From the NCBI RefSeq assembly GCF_028688795.1, contig NZ_JAQTXM010000025.1:1-64000 (forward strand): DNA of 64,000 nucleotides, read 5' to 3'. Below the pieces are notes generated by a model. That model searched no databases. It was not told where the DNA came from and was given only the letters and a program-made list of their open reading frames with translations. Positions 10,702-21,160 of this stretch are shown piece after piece. Position 1 is the first letter of the stretch, and the number at the start of each line of letters is the position of its first letter. The position numbers were made by a program, and so were the translations under genes. The stretch comes from Rhodoferax sp. (GTDB lineage Bacteria > Pseudomonadota > Gammaproteobacteria > Burkholderiales > Burkholderiaceae_C).

Positions 10702-11547
10702 ATGCTCAAACAACGAATCATTACTGCGCTGGTGTTATTACTGCTGCTGTTGCCTGCTTTGTTTTATAGCGAACCATGGCCGTTTTGCCTATTGGCACTC
10801 CTTTTTATCGGTGCAGCCGGCTGGGAATGGGCGCGCGCAAACGGCTGGAATCAGACTGTGGCCTTGGCGGCTGGTGGGTTGTGTTGTGCAGTTTGCGGCC
10901 TGATGTGGTGGCAAGGTTGGCTTATGCAAAGCATGCCGCGTTTGTGGCTGATGGTGGGTGGGGCTTGGGTTCTTGGAGGCGCTCTGATTTTGAGGGCCGG
11001 CGTGGCTGCATGGGCCACCCACTCACGCTATTTGCGTTTGTTTTTAGGTGTGGCGGCTTTGTCATTGACTTGGTTGGCCGTTGGCCAGGCCAAGGTCATC
11101 GGCACCAATTTTTTGTTGTCAGTTTTGGCGTTGGTCTGGACAGCCGATATCGCAGCCTATTTTGCCGGTCGGACTTGGGGTGGGCGCTGGAGTCGGAGCA
11201 AGCTCGCGGCCTCTATCAGTCCCGGCAAGAGTTGGGAGGGGGTTTGGGGCGGCATGGCTGGTGTGCTGCTGTTGGCCTTAGTCTGGCGTGCCACAGACCT
11301 GGTGACTGGCGCAACGGTGCCCAGCTTGTACACCCATGTGGGTGAAAAAAGCCTGTGGCTGTTGATGGTTGCGGCGATCTTCATGGCGGCCATGAGTGTG
11401 GTGGGGGATTTGGTTGAGTCTCTGGTTAAGCGCAGCGCAGGCATTAAAGACAGCAGTGGCTTACTGCCCGGCCACGGTGGTGTGTTGGACCGGGTCGATG
11501 CGTTGTTGCCAACATTGCCTCTGGCGATGATGCTGTATTCCTTGTAA
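10702..11547 (+). CDS. cdsA: phosphatidate cytidylyltransferase
   Basis: Makes CDP-diacylglycerol from phosphatidate and CTP at the inner membrane, the branch point of phospholipid synthesis. The 281-aa protein is almost all transmembrane helices and carries the CDP-DAG synthase signature near the C-terminus (KRSAGIKDSSGLLPGHGG, then DRVDAL). I chose ATG 10702; the frame reaches a TTG overlapping the uppS stop. Eight bases follow uppS. Confidence 0.95.
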   Translation: MLKQRIITALVLLLLLLPALFYSEPWPFCLLALLFIGAAGWEWARANGWNQTVALAAGGLCCAVCGLMWWQGWLMQSMPRLWLMVGGAWVLGGALILRAGVAAWATHSRYLRLFLGVAALSLTWLAVGQAKVIGTNFLLSVLALVWTADIAAYFAGRTWGGRWSRSKLAASISPGKSWEGVWGGMAGVLLLALVWRATDLVTGATVPSLYTHVGEKSLWLLMVAAIFMAAMSVVGDLVESLVKRSAGIKDSSGLLPGHGGVLDRVDALLPTLPLAMMLYSL

Positions 11548-11555
11548 GGGCAAAC

Positions 11556-12767
11556 ATGTCTGACCAAAGTGGCTTGAAAAAGCAGCGCGTCGCAATTTTG
11601 GGGTCAACCGGATCAATCGGTGTCAGTACCTTGGAGGTAATGGCATGTCATCCAGATCGTTTTGAGGTGTTTGCGCTCAGCGCTGCAACACAAGTTGACA
11701 AATTGCTGGCTCAATGTATCCAGTTTAAGCCCGCTTTTGCGGTGATGGCCAGCGTTGCACATGCACGTGACTTGGCCCAAAAGTGCGCGGTGCTTGGTCT
11801 TCCTACGCATGTGCTCAGCGGGGCTGATGCGATCACCGAAATCGCGAAGCATGAGCTTGTAGACACAGTTATGGCTGCGATCGTTGGCGCTGCAGGGCTG
11901 GCATCATGTTTGGCTGCTGCGCGGGCAGGCAAACGCTTGTTACTTGCCAACAAGGAAGCACTGGTGGTCGGTGGTGAGTATTTTCTTCAGGCCGTGATTT
12001 CTGGTGGCGCTAAATTGTTGCCCATTGACAGCGAACACTCTGCTGTGTTTCAGTCCTTGCCCGATGATGCGTCGCTTTGGCCCGAGCAAATCCACAAAAT
12101 CATTTTGACCGCTTCCGGCGGGCCTTTCCGACGGCGTGACCCTGCAACTTTTTCAGACATCACCCCTGATCAAGCTTGCGCCCATCCCAATTGGGTCATG
12201 GGGCGGAAAATTTCTGTGGATTCCGCCACCATGATGAACAAGGCGCTGGAGGTGATTGAGGCGCGGTATCTTTTTGGTGTGGCACCTGTGCAAATCGAGG
12301 TAGTGATTCACCCACAAAGCGTCATTCATTCCATGGTGCAGTACCGTGACAACTCGGTCATAGCCCAGCTGGGTACGCCTGACATGAAGGTGCCAATTGC
12401 CTACGGGTTGTCCTGGCCGGACCGGATGACATCCGGTGCGTCAGCGCTTGATTTCACGTCCATGGCGGACCTCTCGTTTGAGTCATTGCAGGCGCATGGT
12501 CATGCCGAACGTTTTCCGGGTCTTGCACTTGCGTGGTCTGTGCTTGAGGCTGCGCCCGGTAGCACCGCCGTATTGAATGCAGCCAACGAAGTGGCGGTGG
12601 ACGCTTTTCTTGATCGTCGAATCCGGTTTGATCAAATTCACAGTGTGAACCTCGCGACGCTGGCTGCCATCAGTCCGGCATCACCCCACTCCCTGGAAGA
12701 TTTGCTGGCGCTTGATGCGCAGTCTCGTGCAGCAGCGCGCGCAGCCGTGACGCGCATGGGCATGTAA
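11556..12767 (+). CDS. dxr: 1-deoxy-D-xylulose-5-phosphate reductoisomerase
   Basis: Catalyses the NADPH-dependent step from DXP to MEP in the non-mevalonate isoprenoid pathway, feeding UppS. The 403-aa protein has the Rossmann motif GSTGSIG at about residues 14-20, LLANKEALV, the metal/substrate segment IDSEHSAVFQSL, and NWVMGRKISVDSATMMNK. The gene lies 8 bp after cdsA. Confidence 0.96.
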   Translation: MSDQSGLKKQRVAILGSTGSIGVSTLEVMACHPDRFEVFALSAATQVDKLLAQCIQFKPAFAVMASVAHARDLAQKCAVLGLPTHVLSGADAITEIAKHELVDTVMAAIVGAAGLASCLAAARAGKRLLLANKEALVVGGEYFLQAVISGGAKLLPIDSEHSAVFQSLPDDASLWPEQIHKIILTASGGPFRRRDPATFSDITPDQACAHPNWVMGRKISVDSATMMNKALEVIEARYLFGVAPVQIEVVIHPQSVIHSMVQYRDNSVIAQLGTPDMKVPIAYGLSWPDRMTSGASALDFTSMADLSFESLQAHGHAERFPGLALAWSVLEAAPGSTAVLNAANEVAVDAFLDRRIRFDQIHSVNLATLAAISPASPHSLEDLLALDAQSRAAARAAVTRMGM

Positions 12768-12789
12768 CCTTGACCCAGGACACTTTGCC

Positions 12790-14151
12790 ATGCTGACCCT
12801 GCCTGCCTTCATTCTGGCGATCGCCCTGTTGATCGCGGTGCATGAATACGGGCATTACCGCATGGCTTTGGCGCGTGGGGTGAAGGTGCTGCGGTTCTCA
12901 ATTGGTTTTGGAAAACCACTTTTCTGTTGGCGGTCAAAAAAATCTGGCACCGAGTTTGTCTTGGCATTGTTTCCCTTGGGTGGCTACGTCAAGATGCTCG
13001 ACGAGCGTGAGGAACCGGTCGAACCTGCGCTGCGGCACCTTGCTTTCAACACGCAGCCCCTGCGCAGTCGCGTGGCGATTGTGGCGGCTGGGCCACTGGC
13101 CAATCTGGGACTGGCGGTGTTGCTCTATGCCTGCGTGAACTGGATGGGCGTTGAACTGCCGGCTGCTGTGTTGAGTGTGCCAGCCGCGGGAACCTTGGCC
13201 AGCCAGGCTGGGGTGACTGGTGGTGAACATGTGCTGCAGGTGGGGATTGATGAGCAGGATTTGGATGAAGTTCGGTCTTTTGAGGATGTGCGTTGGGCGT
13301 TGACCCGCGGCAGCCTTGAAGGCGATGACGTGCGCTTGGTATTGGCATCGCCCAATTCTGAAGCGCGTGAGGTGGTGCTGAAAGTTTCCGGGTTGCCGCG
13401 ATCTGAAGTAGATGCCCAACTGTTTGCCAAAATTGGTGTGATCGCGCCCTTTAGTCAACCATTGATAGGGCAGACCGTAGCCGATGGTGCGGCAGCGCGT
13501 GCCGGCCTGTTGGATGGCGACGTCGTGCGAAGCGTGAATGGTCAGCGCGTCATTGATGGCCAGCAGTTGCGGCAGATGATTCGTCAGTCTGGTGCCAATG
13601 GGGTGCCGGTTGTACAAGTTTGGCAAGTGATTCGCAGTGGTCAGGTTCATGATATTTCAGTGGCACCTCAAGTGGTGGCGGAAGGCGCACTGACCATCGG
13701 TCGCATTGGCGCCTATGTGGGTGCTCGTCCGGAAATGGTCACGGTGCGTTATGGTGTGCTGGACGGCTTTTGGCAAGGCGCTGTCAAAACCTGGGACGTG
13801 TCGGTGTTAACGCTGAAGATGATGGGCAAGATGCTGATTGGTGAGGCGTCTCTTAAAAATATCAGTGGCCCGCTGACCATTGCTGACTACGCAGGCAAGT
13901 CTGCCAGTCTGGGTTTGACGCAATATTTGATTTTTTTGGCGCTGATCAGCGTCAGTCTGGGTGTCTTTAACTTGCTTCCCTTGCCGGTTTTAGACGGGGG
14001 ACACCTGATGTATTATCTTTGGGAAGGGATGACCGGCAAGCCTGTCTCTGAGGTTTGGATGGAGCGTTTCCAAAGGGGCGGCATCGGTATTTTGGTACTT
14101 ATGATGTCCATCGCCTTATTCAATGATATTTCCCGTTTGTTTGCTTTGTAA
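12790..14151 (+). CDS. rseP: RIP metalloprotease RseP (site-2 protease)
   Basis: An inner-membrane zinc protease that cleaves anti-sigma factors and remnant signal peptides within the membrane. The zinc motif HEYGH is at residues 18-22 in the first helix. The second metal/active-site motif is LPLPVLDGGH near residue 400. A PDZ region with IGQTVADGAAARAGLLDGD lies between, with a likely second, more divergent PDZ before it. The 453-aa length is normal. Its place just before bamA is conserved and fits envelope quality control. Confidence 0.93.
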   Translation: MLTLPAFILAIALLIAVHEYGHYRMALARGVKVLRFSIGFGKPLFCWRSKKSGTEFVLALFPLGGYVKMLDEREEPVEPALRHLAFNTQPLRSRVAIVAAGPLANLGLAVLLYACVNWMGVELPAAVLSVPAAGTLASQAGVTGGEHVLQVGIDEQDLDEVRSFEDVRWALTRGSLEGDDVRLVLASPNSEAREVVLKVSGLPRSEVDAQLFAKIGVIAPFSQPLIGQTVADGAAARAGLLDGDVVRSVNGQRVIDGQQLRQMIRQSGANGVPVVQVWQVIRSGQVHDISVAPQVVAEGALTIGRIGAYVGARPEMVTVRYGVLDGFWQGAVKTWDVSVLTLKMMGKMLIGEASLKNISGPLTIADYAGKSASLGLTQYLIFLALISVSLGVFNLLPLPVLDGGHLMYYLWEGMTGKPVSEVWMERFQRGGIGILVLMMSIALFNDISRLFAL

Positions 14152-14196
14152 GTGAGGGCGCCGTGGGTGCCCCTTCCTAGTTTTTGGTTTTAAAAA

Positions 14197-16488
14197 ATGC
14201 AACTAAATCGCTTTCGTCTCAAAACGCTTTCTACGCTGGTGTCTCTGGCTTTTGTGGCCCAGTCGGCATGGGCTGTTGACCCCTTCACGGTGCGTGACAT
14301 CCGCATTGAGGGCTTGCAACGTGTCGAGCCGGGTACCGTGTTTGTGTCAATGCCCGTGCGCGTAGGTGACACCTATGATGACGACAAGGGCACTGCCGCC
14401 ATTCGCGCCTTGTTTGGACTGGGCCTGTTCAAAGACGTGCGCATTGAAGTCAATGGCGATGTGCTGGTGGTGGTGGTTGAAGAGCGCCCAACCGTGGCCA
14501 CTGTTGAATTTGTGGGCACCAAAGAATTTGACAAAGACGTATTGGTGAAGTCTTTGCGCGATGTGGGTCTGGCAGATGGCCGGCCCTTTGACAAGGCACA
14601 GCTTGACCGCGCCGAGCAAGAGCTCAAGCGCCAGTACATCAACCGCAGCCTGTATGCGGCTCAAGTGGTGACCACGGTTACGCCAATTGAGCGCAACCGC
14701 GTCAACCTGACCTTCACGGTGACTGAAGGCGAGCCCGCCAAGATCAGTGAGATTCACATTGTGGGCAACAAGGTGTTTAACGAGTCCACGTTGCGCAATT
14801 TGTTTGATCTGGACACAGGTGGCTGGCTCAGCTGGTACACAAAATCCAATCGATACTCGCGCGCTAAGCTCAACGCTGACATTGAAACCCTGAAGTCTTA
14901 TTACCTGACACGTGGCTACCTTGAGTTCAAGGTCGAATCGACCCAAGTGGCTATTCTGCCTAACAAGACGGACATTGGCATCACCATCAATGTGACCGAG
15001 GGTGAGCGCTTTGTGGTCAGCAGCGTTAAATTGGCTGGTAATTACCTGGGCAAAGACGATGAATTCAAGGCCTTGGTGGCAATTCGGCCTGGTCAGGCCT
15101 TCAATGCAGATGAAGTCGCCAAGACCACCAAAGCGTTTACTGATTATTTTGGCAATTTTGGTTACGCCTTTGCACGGGTTGAAGCCAAGCCCGAAATCGA
15201 CCGGGTGAATAACCGGGTGGCGCTGGTGTTGCAGGCGAACCCTTCTCGGCGTGCTTATGTGCGCAACATCAATGTAGCCGGCAACACCCGTACCCGTGAT
15301 GTGGTGGTGCGTCGTGAGTTTCGTCAGTTGGAAGCGTCCTGGTACGACGGTGACAAAATTCGCGTATCGCGTGACCGGGTTGACCGTTTGGGATACTTTG
15401 GAGACGTGGGTATTGAAACGCAAGAGGTGCCAGGTTCCCCCGATCAGGTTGACCTGACGATCAGCGTGACTGAAAAACCAACCGGTAGCCTGAGTCTGGG
15501 CGCTGGCTATTCAAGCGGCGACGGCCTTGGGTTGTCATTTGGCTTGAAGCAGGACAATGCGTTTGGGTCAGGCAACTCACTGGGTATTCAGGTGAACACC
15601 AGCAAGATTAACCGTGTGGTGGTGCTCAACACCACTGATCCCTATTTCACAGCAGATGGCGTCTCGCGCACCTTTGACGTCTACCACAAGACCAGCAGTC
15701 CGTACCAGGATCAGGACTACTACCAATTGATCACGTCGGGTGGCGGGGTTCGGTTTGGTGTGCCATTCACTGAAATTGACACTGTTTTCTTTGGCGCAGG
15801 CCTGGAAAACACAAAAATTGTTCCAGGCACCTTGTTGCCCACTTTGTATGCGGCGCACATCAAGGAATACGGCACTTCCAGCCTGGCCGTGCCGTTCACG
15901 GTCGGCTGGGCGCGTGACAGTCGTGACAGCTCAATGGCACCCACCAACGGCCGCTTTCAGCGAGCCAACGCAGAGTGGTCCTTTGCAGGTGATGTCAAGT
16001 ACCTTCGAACCACTTACCAGTACCAGCAATATGTGCCTTTGAGCAAACAATACACCGCTGCATTTAATGCAGAGCTCGGTTTGGGGAGTGCTGCGGGTGG
16101 GAAATCCTACCCTGTCTTTAAAAATTTCTACGGTGGTGGCCTGGGTTCGGTTCGTGGTTTCGAGCAGGGTAGCCTGGGCCCTCGTGATGAAACCGATACC
16201 GTCCTGGGCGGTACACGCAAGCTCAACGTCAACATGGAAATTCTGACGCCGTTTCCCGGTGCTGGTAACGACCGCACCTTGCGGATGTATGGCTTCCTCG
16301 ACGCCGGTATGGTGGGCGGATCAGGTGGTGTGAATGCAAATGCCAGCAACTTGCGCTCGTCTGTGGGTGTTGGTATCAGCTGGATTTCTCCAGTCGGGCC
16401 TTTGCGCTTGGCGTTTGCCAAGCCGATCAAGAAATTTGACGGCGATAAAATCCAGACCATGCAATTTCAAATTGGGACCAGTTTCTAA
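14197..16488 (+). CDS. bamA: outer membrane protein assembly factor BamA
   Basis: The central Omp85 protein of the BAM complex, which folds beta-barrel proteins into the outer membrane. Residues 1-26 form a signal peptide ending AQSAWA. About 400 residues of POTRA repeats follow, starting FTVRDIRIEGLQRVEPGT, and then a C-terminal 16-stranded barrel. The conserved VRGF motif of loop 6 is near residue 650, and the protein ends in Phe (GTSF), as outer-membrane proteins usually do. Its stop codon overlaps the skp start. Confidence 0.97.
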   Translation: MQLNRFRLKTLSTLVSLAFVAQSAWAVDPFTVRDIRIEGLQRVEPGTVFVSMPVRVGDTYDDDKGTAAIRALFGLGLFKDVRIEVNGDVLVVVVEERPTVATVEFVGTKEFDKDVLVKSLRDVGLADGRPFDKAQLDRAEQELKRQYINRSLYAAQVVTTVTPIERNRVNLTFTVTEGEPAKISEIHIVGNKVFNESTLRNLFDLDTGGWLSWYTKSNRYSRAKLNADIETLKSYYLTRGYLEFKVESTQVAILPNKTDIGITINVTEGERFVVSSVKLAGNYLGKDDEFKALVAIRPGQAFNADEVAKTTKAFTDYFGNFGYAFARVEAKPEIDRVNNRVALVLQANPSRRAYVRNINVAGNTRTRDVVVRREFRQLEASWYDGDKIRVSRDRVDRLGYFGDVGIETQEVPGSPDQVDLTISVTEKPTGSLSLGAGYSSGDGLGLSFGLKQDNAFGSGNSLGIQVNTSKINRVVVLNTTDPYFTADGVSRTFDVYHKTSSPYQDQDYYQLITSGGGVRFGVPFTEIDTVFFGAGLENTKIVPGTLLPTLYAAHIKEYGTSSLAVPFTVGWARDSRDSSMAPTNGRFQRANAEWSFAGDVKYLRTTYQYQQYVPLSKQYTAAFNAELGLGSAAGGKSYPVFKNFYGGGLGSVRGFEQGSLGPRDETDTVLGGTRKLNVNMEILTPFPGAGNDRTLRMYGFLDAGMVGGSGGVNANASNLRSSVGVGISWISPVGPLRLAFAKPIKKFDGDKIQTMQFQIGTSF

Positions 16489-17000
16489 TGAATTACTTTT
16501 TACGTCAGTTATCCGCCACCCTCGTTGTTGGGCTGAGTCTCTCTGTAGCCCAGGCTGAAGAGGTTCGTTTAGGTTTCGTTAGCACTGACCGTGTGCTGAA
16601 AGAAGCCAGCACCGCCAAGGCCGCTCAAACCAAACTTGAGCAAGAGTTTTCCAAACGCGAAAAAGAGTTGGTTGACCAGGGCGCCAGCATCAAATCGATG
16701 GCCGACAAGTTTGAGCGTGATGCGCCCACCTTGCCTGAAACCCAGCGCCAGGCAAAGCAAAAGCAATTGCTTGAACAAGACCGTGACTTTCAAAGAAAAC
16801 GGCGCGAGTTTCAGGAAGACTTGAACGCGCGCAAGAATGAAGAATTACAGCTGGTGATCCAGCGTGCCAACAAGGTCATCAAGGACATCGCTGTGGCTGA
16901 AAAGTACGACTTCGTCTTTCAAGATGCGGTCTACGTCAACCCAAAACATGACATCACTGACAAAGTGATCAAGGCGCTCAATACGCCTGCTGCCAAGTAA
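16488..17000 (+). CDS. skp: OmpH/Skp family periplasmic chaperone
   Basis: Skp carries unfolded outer-membrane proteins through the periplasm to BamA. The 170-aa protein has a signal peptide ending VAQA and then long charged helices rich in Lys, Glu and Gln that form the tentacle-like coiled coils. The start ATG shares its A with the bamA stop codon, indicating translational coupling. Confidence 0.92.
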   Translation: MNYFLRQLSATLVVGLSLSVAQAEEVRLGFVSTDRVLKEASTAKAAQTKLEQEFSKREKELVDQGASIKSMADKFERDAPTLPETQRQAKQKQLLEQDRDFQRKRREFQEDLNARKNEELQLVIQRANKVIKDIAVAEKYDFVFQDAVYVNPKHDITDKVIKALNTPAAK

Positions 17001-17024
17001 GCCGACTGCGAAGGCTGGCGGCGC

Positions 17025-18014
17025 GTGTCCCTGCGTTTGGCATCTATTGTTGAGGCATTGGGCGGTGAGTTGCATGGCGATGTGTCGCTGCTGATTGAAG
17101 GACTTGCACCGCTGGAAAGTGCCCGTGTTGGGCAACTGAGTTTTCTCAGTCACCCCAAATACCAAGGGCAATTGGCGCTTACCCAAGCCTCTTGTGTCAT
17201 TGTGAGCCCACAGTTTCAGGCGCAAGCCTTTGCCCGCGGCAGCTGCATCGTCACGGATCAGCCCTACCTCTATTTCGCGCGCTTGACGCAACTCTGGAAG
17301 AACAGCCTGCCAATGACCGCCAAGCCGCTGGTGCACCCCACGGCTGTCATTGATCCTTTGGCCCAAGTCCACGCCACAGCAAAAATTGGTGCGCTGTGTG
17401 TGATTGAAGCTGGAGCTGTGATTGGGGCAGACACCGAGCTCAAATCGCGTGTCACTTTGGGCGAGCGTTGTATCGTGGGTGAGCGATGCCTGATTCACCC
17501 CGGTGTGGTGATCGGGGCTGATGGTTTTGGTTTTGCGCCCAACGCCGGGGCGTGGGAAAAGATCGAACAATTGGGTGCGGTCCGCATTGGCAACGATGTT
17601 GAAATTGGTGCCAACACCTGTATTGATCGGGGCGCTTTGCAAGACACCGTGATTGAAGACGGCGTCAAGCTTGACAACCTGATTCAGATCGGACACAACG
17701 TCCAAGTTGGTCAACACACGGCTATGGCCGGTTGTGTTGGCGTGGCGGGCAGTGCCAGCATCGGTGCGCATTGCACCGTAGGTGGCGGGGCGATTGTGCT
17801 GGGCCATCTGACTCTGGCAGATGGGGTCAATATTTCGGCGGCGTCCGTGGTGACCCGCTCCCTTCACAAACCCGGCCACTACACCGGCATGTTTCCGATC
17901 GACGAAAACGCTGCATGGGAAAAAAACGCCGCGTCGCTCAAGCACCTGGCCAAACTACGTGAACGTATTCGCACGCTGGAATCGCTGGTCAAGACCAGTC
18001 AAGACATTCAATAA
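17025..18014 (+). CDS. lpxD: UDP-3-O-(3-hydroxyacyl)glucosamine N-acyltransferase
   Basis: Adds the second hydroxyacyl chain in lipid A synthesis. The 329-aa protein has an N-terminal uridine-binding domain and a left-handed beta-helix of hexapeptide repeats, with the catalytic histidine in [12 protein letters not shown]-terminal helical segment follows. The start is a GTG at 17025; the following [15 protein letters not shown] matches the family N-terminus. Confidence 0.95.
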   Translation: MSLRLASIVEALGGELHGDVSLLIEGLAPLESARVGQLSFLSHPKYQGQLALTQASCVIVSPQFQAQAFARGSCIVTDQPYLYFARLTQLWKNSLPMTAKPLVHPTAVIDPLAQVHATAKIGALCVIEAGAVIGADTELKSRVTLGERCIVGERCLIHPGVVIGADGFGFAPNAGAWEKIEQLGAVRIGNDVEIGANTCIDRGALQDTVIEDGVKLDNLIQIGHNVQVGQHTAMAGCVGVAGSASIGAHCTVGGGAIVLGHLTLADGVNISAASVVTRSLHKPGHYTGMFPIDENAAWEKNAASLKHLAKLRERIRTLESLVKTSQDIQ

Positions 18015-18026
18015 GGAAAAAAGTTA

Positions 18027-18464
18027 ATGGACATTCACCAAATCCTCAAGCAACTGCCGCACCGTTACCCATTTTTGCTGGTGGATCGGGTGTTGGAAAT
18101 AGACAAGGGTAAAACCATCAAGGCCCTGAAGAATGTCACCATCAATGAGCCATTTTTTCAAGGGCATTTTCCACATCGTCCGGTGATGCCGGGTGTTTTG
18201 ATGCTCGAAGCGCTGGCGCAAGCCGCGGCCCTACTGGCTTTTGATACGCTGGATTCCTCACCCACCGACGACATGGTGTATTACTTTGCTGGCATTGATG
18301 GCGCGCGTTTCAAACGGCCTGTGGAGCCGGGTGATCAGCTGATTCTGGAGGTTGAACTATTGCGCATGAAAGCCGGTATCTTCAAATTCAAGGCGCGCGC
18401 CCTGGTGGCTGGCGACTTGGCTGTTGAGGCCGAACTCACGTGCGCCATGCGCAAGATTGCCTAA
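18027..18464 (+). CDS. fabZ: 3-hydroxyacyl-ACP dehydratase FabZ
   Basis: A hot-dog-fold dehydratase of fatty acid elongation. The 145-aa protein begins [20 protein letters not shown], and the active-site segment [20 protein letters not shown] contains the catalytic His and Glu. An AAGGAAAAA stretch precedes ATG 18027. It sits between lpxD and lpxA, the usual arrangement, where it balances hydroxyacyl-ACP use between fatty acid and lipid A synthesis. Confidence 0.96.
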   Translation: MDIHQILKQLPHRYPFLLVDRVLEIDKGKTIKALKNVTINEPFFQGHFPHRPVMPGVLMLEALAQAAALLAFDTLDSSPTDDMVYYFAGIDGARFKRPVEPGDQLILEVELLRMKAGIFKFKARALVAGDLAVEAELTCAMRKIA

Positions 18465-18474
18465 GGAGGCACGT

Positions 18475-19269
18475 TTGACAGCGATTCACGCCACCGCCCT
18501 TGTTGACCCGGCTGCCGAACTTGACAGTTCAGTCACCGTCGGCCCTTATACCGTCATCGGTCCAAACGTCAAGATCGGTGCTGGCACCACGGTGGGCCCG
18601 CATTGTGTGATCGAAGGCCACACCACACTTGGGCAGGACAACCGAATTTTTCAGTTTGCGTCGCTCGGCGCGATTCCTCAAGACAAAAAATACGCTGGTG
18701 AGCCGTGCCAGTTGGTCATTGGTGACCGCAACACGGTTCGCGAGTTTTGTACCTTCAACATCGGCTCACCCGGTGATGTGGGCGTGACGCGCGTGGGTGA
18801 CGACAACTGGATCATGGCCTATTGCCACATTGCCCATGATTGCCAGGTGGGCAACCAGACCATTTTTGCCAATAACGCCCAGCTAGCGGGGCATGTGCAA
18901 GTGGGTGATTGGGCTATTTTGGGTGGGTTTACTGTGGTGCACCAGTTTGTTCGTATCGGTGCCCACAGCATGACGGCGATGTGCACGTTGTTGTTTGCGG
19001 ACCTGCCGCCGTTCGTGATGTGCCAGGGGCAACCCGCCGCAGCCCGCTCGATGAACTTTGAAGGCTTGCGCCGCCGTGGTTTCTCGCCCGAGCGCGTCAG
19101 TGCGGTCAAGGCGATGCAAAAGGCCTTGTACCGTGACGACTTGACCTTGCAAATGGCGCGTGAGCGCATTGCAGATATCAGTCAATCTCATCCCGAGTCC
19201 AAACCAGATGTGCAGATGATGCTCTCGTTTTTAGAGCAGACATCACCCCAGCGCGGCATTGTTCGCTAG
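18475..19269 (+). CDS. lpxA: UDP-N-acetylglucosamine acyltransferase
   Basis: The first acyltransferase of lipid A synthesis, a trimeric left-handed beta-helix enzyme of 264 aa. The helix repeats start at [14 protein letters not shown]; the catalytic-loop histidine lies in [11 protein letters not shown] chose TTG 18475, which directly follows a strong AAGGAGG at 18463 and lies 10 bp after fabZ. A longer frame open from 18424 overlaps fabZ and lacks similarity. Confidence 0.95.
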   Translation: MTAIHATALVDPAAELDSSVTVGPYTVIGPNVKIGAGTTVGPHCVIEGHTTLGQDNRIFQFASLGAIPQDKKYAGEPCQLVIGDRNTVREFCTFNIGSPGDVGVTRVGDDNWIMAYCHIAHDCQVGNQTIFANNAQLAGHVQVGDWAILGGFTVVHQFVRIGAHSMTAMCTLLFADLPPFVMCQGQPAAARSMNFEGLRRRGFSPERVSAVKAMQKALYRDDLTLQMARERIADISQSHPESKPDVQMMLSFLEQTSPQRGIVR

Positions 19270-19284
19270 CTTTTGGGCGAGAGC

Positions 19285-20433
19285 ATGATGCGCGCAGCGA
19301 TGGTGGCGGGTGAAACGTCTGGCGACTTGCTGGCCGGTTTGTTGCTCGACGGGTTAAAACAGCGTTGGCCTGATCTCCAGGCTGCTGGCATTGGCGGTCC
19401 ACAGATGGCGCGGCGTGGCTTTCAGGCCTGGTGGCCGCACGACAAACTGTCGGTGCATGGTTTTGGCTGGGAGGTGCTGCGCCGCTACCGCGAGATTGTG
19501 GGCATCCGCCGACAGCTCAAAGCACGCTTGCTGCAAGACCACCCGGATGTTTTTATTGGTGTTGATGCACCTGACTTCAATCTTGACCTGGAGGCTGACT
19601 TGAAGGCGCAGGGCATCAAGACCGTGCATTTTGTCTGCCCCTCCATTTGGGCCTGGCGACCTGAGCGCATCGAGAAAATCAAGCGCAGCGTCGACCATGT
19701 GTTGTGCATTTTTCCGTTTGAGCCTGCCTTGCTTGCCGCTCACGGCATCGCCGCCACCTATGTCGGTCATCCGCTGGCCAATGTGATTCCGATGCAGGTT
19801 GACAAATCTGCTGCCCGCGCGGCCTTGGGTCTGGCTCCGGATGATCGGGTGGTAGCCGTCTTGCCGGGCAGCCGGGAGTCAGAAATCAGTCATTTGGCTT
19901 ATAAGTTTTTTCAGGCTGTAGCCCTTATTAAACAAGCGCAGTCAGCTATTAAATTCATAGTGCCTGCGGTGCCTTCTCTCAAGGCAAAGATTGAAGCTGC
20001 AGCGCGCGCCGCGGGCGTGTTCGCGTCGGTGCAAGTGCTCAGTGGCCAATCCCATACGGCTTTGGCAGCCTGTGATGTGACCCTGATCGCCAGCGGCACG
20101 GCCACCCTGGAGGCGGCCCTGTTCAAGCGCCCGATGGTCATCGCCTACCGCATGGGGGCCGTGTCATGGCAGATCATGCGCCGCAAACAATTGCAACCTT
20201 GGGTTGGTCTGCCTAACATTTTGTGTCGTGAGTTTGTGGTGCCTGAGCTGCTACAAGATGCGGCAACGCCGCAGGCGCTGGCTGCAGAAGTCTTGCGTTG
20301 GCTCGATGCCATTACCGCCGAGCCTGAGAAAATACGAGCCCTTGAACAACGATTCGCCGCGCTGCACACCGAGTTGCAGCGCGACACACCAGAGCTTGCT
20401 GCCCATGCCATTGCCCAAACCCTCAGAAGCTAA
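19285..20433 (+). CDS. lpxB: lipid A disaccharide synthase
   Basis: A GT19 glycosyltransferase that joins UDP-diacylglucosamine and lipid X. The N-terminus [19 protein letters not shown] and the segments [24 protein letters not shown] and [17 protein letters not shown] are diagnostic. I chose ATG 19285 (19288 is equally possible). Residues ~210-226 ([17 protein letters not shown]) are encoded by repeat R2, at a place where the family has sequence of similar length and hydrophobic pattern. The 3' end overlaps rnhB by 29 bp. Confidence 0.94.
   Translation: MMRAAMVAGETSGDLLAGLLLDGLKQRWPDLQAAGIGGPQMARRGFQAWWPHDKLSVHGFGWEVLRRYREIVGIRRQLKARLLQDHPDVFIGVDAPDFNLDLEADLKAQGIKTVHFVCPSIWAWRPERIEKIKRSVDHVLCIFPFEPALLAAHGIAATYVGHPLANVIPMQVDKSAARAALGLAPDDRVVAVLPGSRESEISHLAYKFFQAVALIKQAQSAIKFIVPAVPSLKAKIEAAARAAGVFASVQVLSGQSHTALAACDVTLIASGTATLEAALFKRPMVIAYRMGAVSWQIMRRKQLQPWVGLPNILCREFVVPELLQDAATPQALAAEVLRWLDAITAEPEKIRALEQRFAALHTELQRDTPELAAHAIAQTLRS
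19906..19960 (+). repeat. dispersed 45-bp element, copy R2 (inside lpxB)
   Basis: The core TAGCCCTTATTAAACAAGCG and the downstream AGCTATTAAA match copy R1 almost base for base. The surrounding lpxB sequence is G+C-rich, while this stretch is A+T-rich. It reads in frame as [11 protein letters not shown] and leaves no stop. Confidence 0.8.
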
Positions 20434-21160
20434 GCCCGCTAAAGTCAAGCCTGCCAAGCTCAAGTCCACCAAGGGTCAGCCTGCTGCCACCTCAGCAGTG
20501 GTCAGGAGCAGCGCGGCACGGGCGAAAAAACCTCGCAGTGCCAATCCCGCCAGCGCCCAGCAAGTCGCTTTGCAGTGGGGTGTGACGGGGCTGGTCGCTG
20601 GCGTGGACGAGGCTGGCCGTGGCCCGCTGGCCGGCCCGGTGGTGGCGGCGGCCGTGATTCTGGATGAGCTCAACCCCATTAAAGGATTGGCAGACTCCAA
20701 AAAGCTCACGCCCCGCAGACGTGAGCAACTGTTTGACGAGATTCGTGCCAAAGCCTTGTGCTGCTCGGTGGCGCAGGCCAGCGTGCAGGAAATTGACGAC
20801 CTGAATATTTTGCAGGCCACTTTGCTGGCCATGCGCCGCGCCGTTGAAGGCTTGCGCCTGGCACCCAAGCTGGTGCTGGTCGATGGCAATCGCTTGCCGG
20901 TGTTGTCCGTGCGCGCCGAAGCCATTGTCAAGGGTGACGCGCTGGTGGCCGCCATTTCTGCCGCCTCTATTTTGGCCAAGGTCACGCGGGACCGCTGGTG
21001 TGTCGAGGTGGACCAACAGTATCCCAACTATGGTTTTGCCAAACACAAAGGGTATGGCACGGCGGTGCACTTGGCCGCGCTGCAGGTACATGGCGCGTGT
21101 CCTGAACATCGCACCACGTTTCGGCCAGTGACTGATGTGCTGGACAGGGCCTCTAAATGA
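20405..21160 (+). CDS. rnhB: ribonuclease HII
   Basis: Cleaves the RNA strand of RNA-DNA hybrids and single ribonucleotides in DNA. The catalytic motif [15 protein letters not shown] begins near residue 65, with LADSKKLT and [17 protein letters not shown] following. The enzyme proper is preceded by about 58 residues rich in Lys, Ala and Pro ([16 protein letters not shown]), which is unusual for RNase HII and may be a flexible basic tail. ATG 20405 lies inside lpxB, 29 bp before its stop. The frame is open further upstream but only as an lpxB shadow. Confidence 0.92.
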   Translation: MPLPKPSEAKPAKVKPAKLKSTKGQPAATSAVVRSSAARAKKPRSANPASAQQVALQWGVTGLVAGVDEAGRGPLAGPVVAAAVILDELNPIKGLADSKKLTPRRREQLFDEIRAKALCCSVAQASVQEIDDLNILQATLLAMRRAVEGLRLAPKLVLVDGNRLPVLSVRAEAIVKGDALVAAISAASILAKVTRDRWCVEVDQQYPNYGFAKHKGYGTAVHLAALQVHGACPEHRTTFRPVTDVLDRASK

